From positions 90,311 to 154,310 of the forward strand of contig JAKSDI010000021.1 in the NCBI GenBank assembly GCA_022360175.1: a stretch of DNA of 64,000 nucleotides, given 5' to 3'. The position numbers were made by a program, and so were the translations under genes. The stretch's first letter is position 1, and the number at the start of each line of letters is the position of its first letter. The stretch is from Chitinophagales bacterium (GTDB taxonomy: Bacteria; Bacteroidota; Bacteroidia; Chitinophagales; Saprospiraceae). Of this stretch, positions 1 to 10,300 are shown piece by piece. Below the pieces are notes generated by a model that saw only the letters and a list, made by a program, of their open reading frames with translations, was not told the DNA's origin and made no database searches.

Positions 1-3000
1 GTCGTTGATAACTCTGACCCTGAAATATACTTATTAGATATATCAGGTACTGGTATAACAAATTTAGGTGCAGATAATTTAGATATAGAAATTTCTACAG
101 CAGATACGGAAGATTATGAACTTCTTAAAATTGATTTACAAAACCCTGGACCTATACCGGCTTATTTAGAAGTTGTGTTATTTCCAAGAGAGTTGTTTTT
201 TAAAGACTTTGCTGATGTTGAGCTTATCAGGTATAAAGTCACTAATGTATATGGCGAAGTGTTATCAGGTGTGACTTTTAATAATACTACTTTTCCTCTA
301 AATCAAGGCTTTTACGAAATCTCCCAAACAAGTTTGCCTAGTTCAAGTATTTCAATTGAGAAATCTGATTATATTCCAGTTACCATCAATAATCCAAATA
401 ACTTTTCTCAGTTTGAAGCAGTACTGCATCGCGGCTCTTATGATGTAGATAACAGTAGTAACACTTTCTCTAATGCGATAAGCGGTTTTGTCAAAGATTC
501 AAGAATAATACCGAATGCTATACAGGATGTGATGGTTTTTGCTTTGAATGGGACTACTATTCTTGCAATAACCAAAACACGAACAGATGGATCATACAGT
601 TTTCCTGAAATTACAGGTGCTGACAAATTAGAATTTTACTATAAAGACAGAGAAGATACGGAAGCACATTCTATCAGCATTACGGCCTCATCAACGGATG
701 AAATAGATGTTTTTTTATCTCCAAAACTAATAGAACGAAATGCCCCTGCTGGTAATGTGAATATACAAGGTACGATAGGTGTTGCAGGGGGAGGTACTTT
801 AGGTAATGTTGATCTGGAAATTAATAATGCAACACCTTCTCCTGTTGGATCTACTTTTAATAGAACCAATATCTTACCTGATGCAGAATTGAAATTCAGC
901 GGGAATGGCTATCAAGATATAGCTTTAACGGTAGATGGCTTCACTAATTTTGATGTATTGATGCTTCCTGATATGGGCTCTATAACTCCTACATTAGGAG
1001 TATTAGGTCCTAGTGAAATAGAATTGGAATTTATCAATACTAATCCAACAGATAATGATATAACTAATGGTTTTTTAACCATTGTTCCTTCTGCTGGAAC
1101 GCTTGGAACATTTGCAGGCAAGAAAATTAAAATTATTGGCTTTCCAGCAGGAAATACCATTACTATATCCATCTCATATTCAGGATTTGAGAGTATCTCA
1201 TCTTTTTCTGCAGATGATCAATCAAAAATACAAATTAGGTTAAAACCCGAAATATATGCCGAAAATACAGGAGTAACTAACCAGGTGAAAGGAAGAGTGG
1301 TCCATCTTGATGGCTCCCCATTTTCTGATGCTAAAGTTATAGTTGCTAATAATGGCCATCATTATGAAGCCATCACAAATACACAGGGATCATTTACAGT
1401 TGATCTTCCAACTAATCCTCCTACAACAGCCTATAAGATAAAAGCTATTTATGAAAGTGTTGTCGGAAAATATGAGATAACAGTACCTCCAAACAATCCT
1501 TCAGTTCAAGGTAAGGATGTCACCTTAATGCTAGGGCATATTACAAAATCTAGACCTCCCAAAACTAAAATACGAGGCTCGGTTAAATCTACCAATGGTC
1601 AATTAATAAGAGATGTAAAAATAACTAACGGAATAGGCAATGAATCTTTATCTGATAATAATGGAGAATTTGAAATTGGCTATTCAACAAGCTTGGAATT
1701 CTTTCACCCTTCTTTTGAATTTCTGAAAGTAGAGAACATAATAGATAACTCGGAAATTGATGTTAGGCTAACACCTTTAAATGGGAAAGGCTTCTATGTA
1801 ATGGAAGGGATGGTCACTGATATATTTGAAGGGGCCTTAGATAATGTAAAAGCTACTATGGAATGGGCTGGTGAAAACTATGAACTAGGAGTTTCCTCAG
1901 CTAATGGCTTTTACCGTATTGCTATACCAGAAGAGAGCTCAATGCCATCTAAGATTAATTTCTACAGGGCATCATTCAAAACAACAAAGATAGATTTTCC
2001 GCCAACTTCAACACAAAGCGGAATTCGTACTTTAAGCTTGTTAGATGTACGGCTTAGAAATGATCAAGTTGAATACGTTCCTTTGATCGAAAATGGTACA
2101 ATGAAAGAGGCTTTCAATGTCAAAATAAATGCTCTCAACCTCGTCCGAGACATCCGTACTCAGAACTTTGATTGCTATAGTCCGACCTTGAAACGCGGCT
2201 TCATTCGTTTTACCCTGGAGCAGGATGATTTTATGCATGATGTATATCCCAAAATGCTAACCTGGTACTCACTATACGCAGCAGGAGAGATCCCACTTAT
2301 TGATTTAAATGGTGATGGCGATCCCGATAAATATGAAGAAAGTAGTCCTCCTCCAATCCCCAATCCACCTTATGCCCCTGCAACTAATAATATTAGCATA
2401 GACTATACCTCAACACAAGTCATCACTGGAGATGAAAACAATGGCATTGATGATTTTTTCCATCTATTACCATGCAATGGCTATAAGGAAATAAATATTG
2501 AAACCTTCGAACATTGCTTCCCGCTTATTTATCATTATTTACCAGATGATACTAATGTGGAAATAATCTTACAGGGAGGGAATTACATCTATGATCCAAA
2601 CCCCTATGCCAACGGCAACTTATATATTGGAATAGAAAACTTACAACCCGGAGGGACGCTATCCTTGTTATTTACAGTGCTCGCTGGCTCAGAAAAAGAA
2701 CCGGAAGCCCTGGCTCCTGATATCTATTGGTCTTATTTGTCGGCGGATAATAACTGGCTGTTATTCCCTACAGGGAAAATATTAAAAGATACCACAAACG
2801 GGCTTACCCGTACAGGTTTAATACAGTTTCAGATTCCTACAAATGCTGTAAAGGAAAATACTATGCTTAATGCTGATTATTATTGGCTAAGAGCAGCGGC
2901 ATTGCCAATAACCAAAGGTGGAGCCAATGCCCGGGTACAGGCATTACCTTCTCTTACAGGCATTACAGCCCAGGTGATACAGGCACAGTTTGTCAATCGT

Positions 3001-4287
3001 GATAATGAGTTGGGGCATCTGGCTCAGCCACTTCCCGCTGGTACCATATCTAAATTGGCAGAGGGAAATATCGCAGTGAAAAAGATTGAACAGCCTCTGG
3101 ATTCTTTCGGCGGGCGTCTGCCAGAAAGCATTGGTTCCGATTTTATACGTAGAATAAGTGAACGGCTGCGGCATAAAGACCGTGCTATCACAGTTTGGGA
3201 TTACGAACGATTATTATTAGAGAAATTTAATCGGATAGCGCTGGCAAAATGTATTCAGCATACCCGCTACCGGCCAGCAAATAAGGCATCCGAACGCGCA
3301 CCTGGTTATGTGACAGTAGCGGTGATTCCTGATTTGGCTGTGCGTAAAGGAGAACCCTGGGCAGAGCCACGATTTACTCAAGGTGATCTGGACGAGATGC
3401 AAAAATATCTAACAGGACACACTAATCTTTTTGTGGCTTATGGAGATAAAGAAGAAGCTCATTTACAATTGGTCAATCCACTCTACGAAAGGGTAGATAT
3501 TCTAGTGAAAGTGGCGTTTAAACCAGGTGTAGATGAAGCTTATGCGAAGCAACAATTGCAGGAAGCACTCACTTATTATATCAGTCCGTGGTTGGTAGAT
3601 ATAGCCCAACCACCAGTCTTTGGTCGTATAATAGAGAAAAGCGCTATTCTACAATTTATAGAAGAGCAGGCTTATGTAGATTATGTGGATATTGATAATG
3701 TAACGATCGATGAGAATGATAATATACTTGCAAGTGAAGACTTCCTAATTCGTAAGTCATTGACCGATTTGGCAGGACGGCCTATTGTAATGCATTGTGA
3801 AGGTACGGTAGAGGTTAATATGGGCGGAAATATAGTGAGCGAGTTGGTCAAAGATGCAATAGTTGTGAAAAGCAAATTGTATGATGGCAAAATATGCCTC
3901 GGGACTGAGCGCTCAATATTGGTTGCAGGAAACATTGTAGTAGGAAGTACAAAAGATGTGATAAGTTTACCTCTCTTACCTTTTAAGATAAATGATACAG
4001 GGATGAATGGAACAGGAGGAGCAGCAGAATCTGGCTTTGTTTTCTCGTTATCTCAGGAAACATCCACCAGAGGAAAAGCTTCAGCTAAAAAAACAACCAC
4101 TGATGCAAAGCATGCCAACAAAGCCAAGAGCAGTGTGCGAAGCAAACAGAAAAGTACAGCCACTAGAACAGGTAAAGCTGCTACAACCAAAAAAACTACA
4201 TCGGGAAGAACGAGGAAAAAAGCCTCTTCTTCCACAAGAAAACGCAAGACTACAACTTCTGCTAAGAAAGACAATTCCAAAAAATAA
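1..4287 (+). CDS. eCIS baseplate J-like protein (Afp11-like), 5' end outside the window
   Basis: The reading frame is open from base 1 and has no convincing start, so the gene begins upstream. The N-terminal two thirds contain several Ig-like, carboxypeptidase-regulatory-type beta repeats (roughly bases 480-720, 1260-1540, 1560-1780, 1800-2060). The C-terminal part (about 2940-3960) matches the baseplate J/gp6 wedge family, with RISERLRHKDRA and WDYERLLLEKF at 3151-3225, the hallmark of Afp11-type CIS baseplate proteins. The last ~75 residues (4060-4284) are a low-complexity Lys/Arg/Ser/Thr/Ala tail like histone H1. The gene leads the baseplate-to-ATPase gene order and is 20 bp from the next gene. 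Family assignment rests on motif recognition; the role of the Ig repeats and basic tail is unknown. Confidence 0.85.
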   Translation, partial: VVDNSDPEIYLLDISGTGITNLGADNLDIEISTADTEDYELLKIDLQNPGPIPAYLEVVLFPRELFFKDFADVELIRYKVTNVYGEVLSGVTFNNTTFPLNQGFYEISQTSLPSSSISIEKSDYIPVTINNPNNFSQFEAVLHRGSYDVDNSSNTFSNAISGFVKDSRIIPNAIQDVMVFALNGTTILAITKTRTDGSYSFPEITGADKLEFYYKDREDTEAHSISITASSTDEIDVFLSPKLIERNAPAGNVNIQGTIGVAGGGTLGNVDLEINNATPSPVGSTFNRTNILPDAELKFSGNGYQDIALTVDGFTNFDVLMLPDMGSITPTLGVLGPSEIELEFINTNPTDNDITNGFLTIVPSAGTLGTFAGKKIKIIGFPAGNTITISISYSGFESISSFSADDQSKIQIRLKPEIYAENTGVTNQVKGRVVHLDGSPFSDAKVIVANNGHHYEAITNTQGSFTVDLPTNPPTTAYKIKAIYESVVGKYEITVPPNNPSVQGKDVTLMLGHITKSRPPKTKIRGSVKSTNGQLIRDVKITNGIGNESLSDNNGEFEIGYSTSLEFFHPSFEFLKVENIIDNSEIDVRLTPLNGKGFYVMEGMVTDIFEGALDNVKATMEWAGENYELGVSSANGFYRIAIPEESSMPSKINFYRASFKTTKIDFPPTSTQSGIRTLSLLDVRLRNDQVEYVPLIENGTMKEAFNVKINALNLVRDIRTQNFDCYSPTLKRGFIRFTLEQDDFMHDVYPKMLTWYSLYAAGEIPLIDLNGDGDPDKYEESSPPPIPNPPYAPATNNISIDYTSTQVITGDENNGIDDFFHLLPCNGYKEINIETFEHCFPLIYHYLPDDTNVEIILQGGNYIYDPNPYANGNLYIGIENLQPGGTLSLLFTVLAGSEKEPEALAPDIYWSYLSADNNWLLFPTGKILKDTTNGLTRTGLIQFQIPTNAVKENTMLNADYYWLRAAALPITKGGANARVQALPSLTGITAQVIQAQFVNRDNELGHLAQPLPAGTISKLAEGNIAVKKIEQPLDSFGGRLPESIGSDFIRRISERLRHKDRAITVWDYERLLLEKFNRIALAKCIQHTRYRPANKASERAPGYVTVAVIPDLAVRKGEPWAEPRFTQGDLDEMQKYLTGHTNLFVAYGDKEEAHLQLVNPLYERVDILVKVAFKPGVDEAYAKQQLQEALTYYISPWLVDIAQPPVFGRIIEKSAILQFIEEQAYVDYVDIDNVTIDENDNILASEDFLIRKSLTDLAGRPIVMHCEGTVEVNMGGNIVSELVKDAIVVKSKLYDGKICLGTERSILVAGNIVVGSTKDVISLPLLPFKINDTGMNGTGGAAESGFVFSLSQETSTRGKASAKKTTTDAKHANKAKSSVRSKQKSTATRTGKAATTKKTTSGRTRKKASSSTRKRKTTTSAKKDNSKK

Positions 4288-4307
4288 TATAACTGAAAAT
4301 AATAACG

Positions 4308-7300
4308 ATGGCTATATCAACAGTCATACCAAGGGGACGCCCCGACCACCCCAGCCTGGACTATGAGTTATTACGCACTGAAGGTATCCAGCATCTGGAA
4401 AATCTGGCAACAGAAATCTGGACAGATTTCAATGCTCATGATCCTGGTATTACGCTTCTGGAACTATTAAGTTATGCAATTACAGACCTGGGGTATCGTA
4501 CACGTAAGATTCCAATTGGTGATTTGCTAGCTGGAGGGACAGAAACAGCTTTCTTCCAGGCTATTGATATTCTGACTTGCGCTCCGGTTACAGCCCGTGA
4601 TTATCGCAAATTAATGATTGATGTACCGGGTATAAAGAATGCCTGGATCGAAAAGTATACCAGTCCAATTTTATTTTCTGAGAAAGGTAAGGATTATGGA
4701 ATCTGTTGGGAAGGAAAGTTTGTGTTTCCATATCTAGGGGCTTATGATGAAAATACGAATACATGGGTTCCTAATGCAGAACGTGTAGAGGCATTTTTAC
4801 TTGAATATTATGGGGAGCAATTACCACCTACTGCTTTATCTTGTCTTGATAATTGGATTAAAAATGGGGTAGAACCCACGAAGTGTGCTTGTTTGGGAAT
4901 AGAAACTGAGATATTCAATTCCTGCCTGGCGAATCGAGATTGCCCACCATTGCAGAATATTGAAGAAAAAGATACTGGTGAGAAATGCATCGAACCGGGT
5001 ATGTGTGAATTGTTACACGCATTAATGTGTAAATATGGAGTAGCTTCTCTGGCTGTAGATGAAATTGAAACGATCAAAGAAATAATAGCCGACGGATCAA
5101 AATTAATTACTTATCAGCCGGTTACTAAAATAGACTGGAACGTGCTAACTCTTAATGGTTTAGCTCGGATAAAACTGGATTTGAATGATGATGTAGACCC
5201 TGATAATAAAAGTCAGGTTCAGCCAATAGTAAATCGGGTAATGCAGGTCTTAAACTGTAATCGATTTCTATGCCACGATTATGCTCAGCCACCGTTAATT
5301 GTTAAGCGTAAGCCCATTTCTATATGCTTACATATAGAAGCTAAAGGAGGAAAAGATATTAATGAAGTGGCAGCAGAATCGATATGGCAGATAGAACAAC
5401 TATTAACTCCTACCGCCCGTTTCTATACCTTCCAGGAAATGCTGGATAAAGGCTATGTGGTGGAAGATATATACAATGGCCCCCTTCTGGATCATGGCTT
5501 TCTGGATAATGAGGAATTAGATAAAGCACAGTTGTTAAAAGTATTTCGGCATTCTGATATTACTAATGCGGTGACAACTTTAGATGATGTGTTGAATGTG
5601 AGAGAGTTGAAGTTTAAGCTACATCCACAGGACAATCAATTTAAAATAAGAAGTTCCTATACTATTTTTGATTGTGATGATGAGCCAATGAGGCCATTCA
5701 TAGATTTGTGTAAATCCTGCATATACGTTACCCAAAACGGGCGCCGATGCGAAATCAAAGAATCTGCAGTTCTTGAAGCCTTGAAATTAAAACGCCTGAT
5801 GGCTGAATGTCATGATGCTCCGGGTGGATTGGGTTTACCTGGAGGTATTCCCCGTCCTGATTTGACAGATTATCTTAGCCTGCAGTTTGACCTGCCAGAA
5901 GTATATAGTGTAGGAAATTATTATGGTAAGAAAGATCCTCCATTTTACAAGAAAAGGGCTCGCAGACAATTACAATCTTATCTGGCTTTTTTCGATCAGA
6001 TACTAGCAGCCTACTTATTGCAACTGGGAGAAGTACGAAAACTTTTTGCGGTAGAACAAGATACAACTCAGCCAACCTACCAAACTCCAGATTTGAGTGA
6101 GATCCCAGGAATGGATGAAATAATATATAAAGAAGAAGTAAATGATGCAGAAAATATAGATAGGACATTTACTGTAGAGAGTGATGCTACGCGGATGGAT
6201 CGTCGAAATCGCCTTCTTGATCATATGATTGCCCGTTTTGGAGAATCATTTAGTGAATATGTTGCTACCCTTGCCAGTTCGTGTAAAGGAGCAGAAGAGG
6301 AGGATTATGAAGTAGATTTAGCCTCTTTATTGCGTTCGAAAGCTCTGTTTTTAAAAGAACTATCAATTCTTGGACATGATCGAGGCAGAGCCTATTGCTA
6401 TCGGGGAAAGAAAGGTAAAAAAGTATGGAATACGGATAATGTAGCCGGTATTAAGAAAAGGGTCCATCGCAAATTGGGGCTGAACGGCTCCTGGAATGAA
6501 ATGTCATTAAGAGTTAAACCACCTTATATATTGGGAGTTAGAGAAATCAGAGGGGCTAGAGGAGCTATTAGGTATCAGGTAAGTTTTAGAGCATTGCCCG
6601 AAAATTTACCCCAGGATGCTGATTTTCCATTTAAGCGATCTCTATTGTTTGGGCCTAAGCATTCAACTCGCAGAGCTGCTCAGAGTAAGCGAAGTAAGCT
6701 AAACTCAAAAATAAGTGATGCGAGCCTTTACAGCCTGGGCGAACATCCCAATGACAGCAGTCAATATACTGTACTTTTAACAGTTGATGGTAAAGTAGAG
6801 CTGCATGGAGAGGAGATGAGTGAAAGTGAAGCTACGATATTGCTGGAATGTATTCAGGATTTGGTCGCTTACGAACCTGAGAATGAAAAAGAGGGTTTTC
6901 ACGTACTAGAGCATATTTTGTTGCGCCCAAATGATACGGATGATCAACTCTTAAACCTTGCTTTAGGCTGTGAGCCGCAATATACCTCGCCAGATCCTTA
7001 CTCCAACTGGCTGACCGTTGTCTTACCTAATTGGAGTAAAAAGATGAAAAACAAAACGTATCAGCAACATGTAGAGCAGGTATTCAGACAGGAAATGCCT
7101 GCTGAAGCAATGGTCCGTTTCTGCTGGCTGAGTAAAGAAGAAATGAAAGCATTTGAAGAACGTTACCGGATTTGGTTAGAAGCCTTGTCCGCCTGCCAGC
7201 CTGATGATTGTCAAATCACACCTGCTGCAAACGAATTGATTAAGTGGCTTAATGAGCATCCTTGCAGTTGTAATTGCAATACTTGTTGCAAATCCGATTC

Positions 7301-7331
7301 CGCCTGTGAGGATTGTAAAGATTGTCAATAA
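4308..7331 (+). CDS. eCIS baseplate wedge protein (Afp12-like)
   Basis: 1007 residues. Near the N-terminus (about residues 45-64) it carries DPGITLLELLSYAITDLGYR, the characteristic baseplate J/gp6-type motif; this, with its position after the Afp11-like gene, marks the second large wedge protein that joins the sheath base to the fibres. The ATG at 4308 follows an A-rich leader with no Shine-Dalgarno, as usual in Bacteroidota. The extreme C-terminus is odd: eight cysteines lie within the last 22 residues in a CxC/CC/CxxC pattern, suggesting metal binding or disulphide cross-linking. A further cysteine cluster sits around residues 190-235. Product class is confident; the function of the Cys tail is inference. 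Confidence 0.85.
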   Translation: MAISTVIPRGRPDHPSLDYELLRTEGIQHLENLATEIWTDFNAHDPGITLLELLSYAITDLGYRTRKIPIGDLLAGGTETAFFQAIDILTCAPVTARDYRKLMIDVPGIKNAWIEKYTSPILFSEKGKDYGICWEGKFVFPYLGAYDENTNTWVPNAERVEAFLLEYYGEQLPPTALSCLDNWIKNGVEPTKCACLGIETEIFNSCLANRDCPPLQNIEEKDTGEKCIEPGMCELLHALMCKYGVASLAVDEIETIKEIIADGSKLITYQPVTKIDWNVLTLNGLARIKLDLNDDVDPDNKSQVQPIVNRVMQVLNCNRFLCHDYAQPPLIVKRKPISICLHIEAKGGKDINEVAAESIWQIEQLLTPTARFYTFQEMLDKGYVVEDIYNGPLLDHGFLDNEELDKAQLLKVFRHSDITNAVTTLDDVLNVRELKFKLHPQDNQFKIRSSYTIFDCDDEPMRPFIDLCKSCIYVTQNGRRCEIKESAVLEALKLKRLMAECHDAPGGLGLPGGIPRPDLTDYLSLQFDLPEVYSVGNYYGKKDPPFYKKRARRQLQSYLAFFDQILAAYLLQLGEVRKLFAVEQDTTQPTYQTPDLSEIPGMDEIIYKEEVNDAENIDRTFTVESDATRMDRRNRLLDHMIARFGESFSEYVATLASSCKGAEEEDYEVDLASLLRSKALFLKELSILGHDRGRAYCYRGKKGKKVWNTDNVAGIKKRVHRKLGLNGSWNEMSLRVKPPYILGVREIRGARGAIRYQVSFRALPENLPQDADFPFKRSLLFGPKHSTRRAAQSKRSKLNSKISDASLYSLGEHPNDSSQYTVLLTVDGKVELHGEEMSESEATILLECIQDLVAYEPENEKEGFHVLEHILLRPNDTDDQLLNLALGCEPQYTSPDPYSNWLTVVLPNWSKKMKNKTYQQHVEQVFRQEMPAEAMVRFCWLSKEEMKAFEERYRIWLEALSACQPDDCQITPAANELIKWLNEHPCSCNCNTCCKSDSACEDCKDCQ

Positions 7332-7373
7332 TTTCTATCGCCTACGTCCATTCCATAAATCACTTTGTGTGTT

Positions 7374-10300
7374 ATGTTTAATGATCAACTTTTAAGTGAA
7401 CTTAAAGAACAGTTAGACCTTCTCAAACAGCCTGGTCCGTTTCCCGTCAATCCTGTTATTGAACAGGCGCTTCAACTTATTCATCAGCTTATGGAAGGAG
7501 CAGATGGAAGTAGTGGTGGTGGTGATATAGGCTCAAGAGTAGACGATTTAGAAGAAACTGTCGAGAATCATGCCTCTCTTTTAAGCACTATTCAGGCAAC
7601 GCTACTGGAACTGGAAGAAAAAGTTAATAATTGTCCTACTACTGAAGATATACAAATACTGATAGATGCTAGTTTGGGGTCAGTAAATGATAATATTCAA
7701 TTGCTGTTTTCCAAAGACTCAGATTTAGATCAGCGTGTGACAGAATTAGAAAACCGCCCTTCAGGAGTATCTGAAGAACGTGTAGAAGAGATTGTAGAGG
7801 AAAAACTGATAGGCATTAAGGCAGATATCCATCAACTAAAGCAGGTTGATATTCCTGAGATAAAAGCAGAGCTAATAGCTTTAGAGGCAAGAGTGAAGGC
7901 ACTGGAAGAGGAACCACCTGGTGAGGGAGCATCCAAGGCATGGGTCTTAAACCAGATTGAAGTAGAAGTAAACGCCATTAGGTCTTTAATTAATAATATA
8001 AAAAATGATCTGGAAGACAAGATTGGCCGTAAGGCGGATCAAATAGCTCTTGAATCTAAAGCTGACAAAACTGAGTTAGCTGCATGTAAAGAGGAATTAG
8101 AGACGGCCCTGTCTGAGAAGGCGGATCAGTCATCGCTGGAAGAAAAAGCAGACCGAAGTGAATTGGAAGGAAAAGCAGATATATCTGCATTGGAAAGCAC
8201 TCGCACAGAATTGGAAGGTCAAATAGCAGAAAAGGCAAATAGTAGTGATTTAGAAGCGTGCAAAGAGGAATTGGAGGGGGCCTTGTCGGAGAAGGCAGAT
8301 CAGTCATCGCTGGAAGCAAAAGCAGACCGAAGTGAGTTGGAAGGTAAGGCGGATGTATCTGCATTGGAAAGCGCTCGCACAGAACTGGAAGGCCAAATAG
8401 CAGAAAAGGCAAATAGTAGTGATTTAGAGGCATGTAAAGAGGAGTTGGAGACAGCCTTGTCTGAGAAAGCGGATCAGTCATCATTGGAAGCAAAAGCAGA
8501 CCGAAGCGAGTTGGAAGGTAAGGCGGATGTATCTGCATTGGAAAGCACTCGCACAGAACTGGAAGGCCAAATATCAGAAAAGACGAATAGTAGTGATTTA
8601 GAGGCATGTAAAGAGGAATTGGAGACGACCTTGTCCGAGAAGGCGGATCAGTCCTCGCTGGAAGCAAAAGCAGACCGAAGCGAGTTGGAAGGTAAGGCGG
8701 ATGTATCCGTACTGGAAAGCACTCGCACGGACTTGGAAGAACAATTATCTGAAAAAGCAAATAGTAGTGATTTAGAAGATTGCAAAGAGGAATTGGAGAC
8801 GGCCTTGTCCGAGAAGGCGGATCAGTCCTCGCTGGAAGCAAAAGCAGACCGAAGTGAGTTGGAAGGTAAGGCAGATGTATCTGCATTGGAAAGCACTCGC
8901 ACAGAACTGGAAGGCCAAATATCAGAAAAGGCGAATAGTAGTGATTTAGAAGATTGCAAAGAGGAATTAAAAAACATACTTGAAGGAAAGGCTGACAAAA
9001 CAGATTTGAATGAGTTGGAAGATGAGGTAGAAGCTATACGTGAAGAATGGTTAGAAGATATGGTAAATAATCCGGGTCTGCGTTTAGCACGTTTGAGTTT
9101 GCAAGGCTGGGGGATTGTTGGAGGGCTTGAGATCTGTTCGGATGATAAAGATTATCTCCATATCACACCGGGCGTAGGAATTTCTCCGGCAGGTGAAATA
9201 ATTACAGAACCGGGTATATGGCCTACTGATAGCAGGTATGAATCATATCTGGAGATAAGTCAGGATGATGATTGTGAAGAACTAGAGACAGATGCCATAT
9301 CCGATACTTCTTGTGATGATCCATGTAATAAACCACAGCCTCAAAACCTGGTATTTTCACATTATGTGCCACTAGACAAAAGCTTATTAGATTATTGTTT
9401 CTTTAAAAAACATGATACAGGAGAGGCATATAATGTATGGAAGCTGCTTCAACCTACTGATGATTTACCGGCAAATTCTCGTCCTTTAACACCACAGAAT
9501 GATGCTGAAACCGAATATCCATTTATTACTAATAAGGTTGTTGGAGTACTACTAGTTGATGATACCCCTTTGTATTTTTTAATGGAACAGGAAGATGTTT
9601 TGGAACAATTGTGCTGCCTGCCTAATCAATGTAATGACGATCCAAAATATGACCCTGATTATATTTATGAAGAAGATTATAGCCTGGAAGATAATTATGT
9701 ATCGGATGATGAACTCTGGGCTTGTCTGTATCCTGCTATTCGCCTGCCAGAAATTCCATTATTCCGTTTTGGGTTTTTCACTGATCAGGATTGTGCACCA
9801 GATGAACTAGATCAGACTGAATTTCCAAACATAATTTCCATTGATGATTTGTATAATACCTGGTGTCCCATTGTAGAAGAAGCAATCAATCTTTTAGAGA
9901 AGGCTGTGAAAATGCTAATCGACAGATATCATTATAGTTTATTTCCTTTGCAGGAGAAACAACAGGTGGAGAAAAAACTGGGAATGCTTTCTGAAAAATG
10001 GACTCGTTTTCATGTCTCTAATCAATCCCCTCAAACAGCAACTGGAGAATTGGGAAGTAAATATTATGCACAATGTTTTTATGATTGGTTAAGAGATCTT
10101 ATAGCTGCTTATCACGAGTTAAGATGGTGCGTTATTGAGTTGATGAATGAGCTAAAACCTTATGTCGAAGGAATGCTGAAAAAGCAAAACAGGCACCTGT
10201 TATTAGGCACCGCACATCAGATGGAGCCTTGTGGTTTAGCAGAACCATTGCGTGATATTTTTTACCAGCCACCTATTTACAATGGAAATGCAGCGAGATT

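Noticed and set aside
4007..4366. 119-codon + frame overlapping the end of the baseplate J gene
   Set aside because: Shadow of the Lys/Arg-rich tail in another frame, running into the next gene; composition is not protein-like.
8056..8886. 276-codon open frame on the - strand inside the fibre-like gene
   Set aside because: It is the antisense shadow of the 174-bp repeats; its product is a Pro/Leu-rich repetition with no domain, and the + strand repeats make a clear coiled coil.
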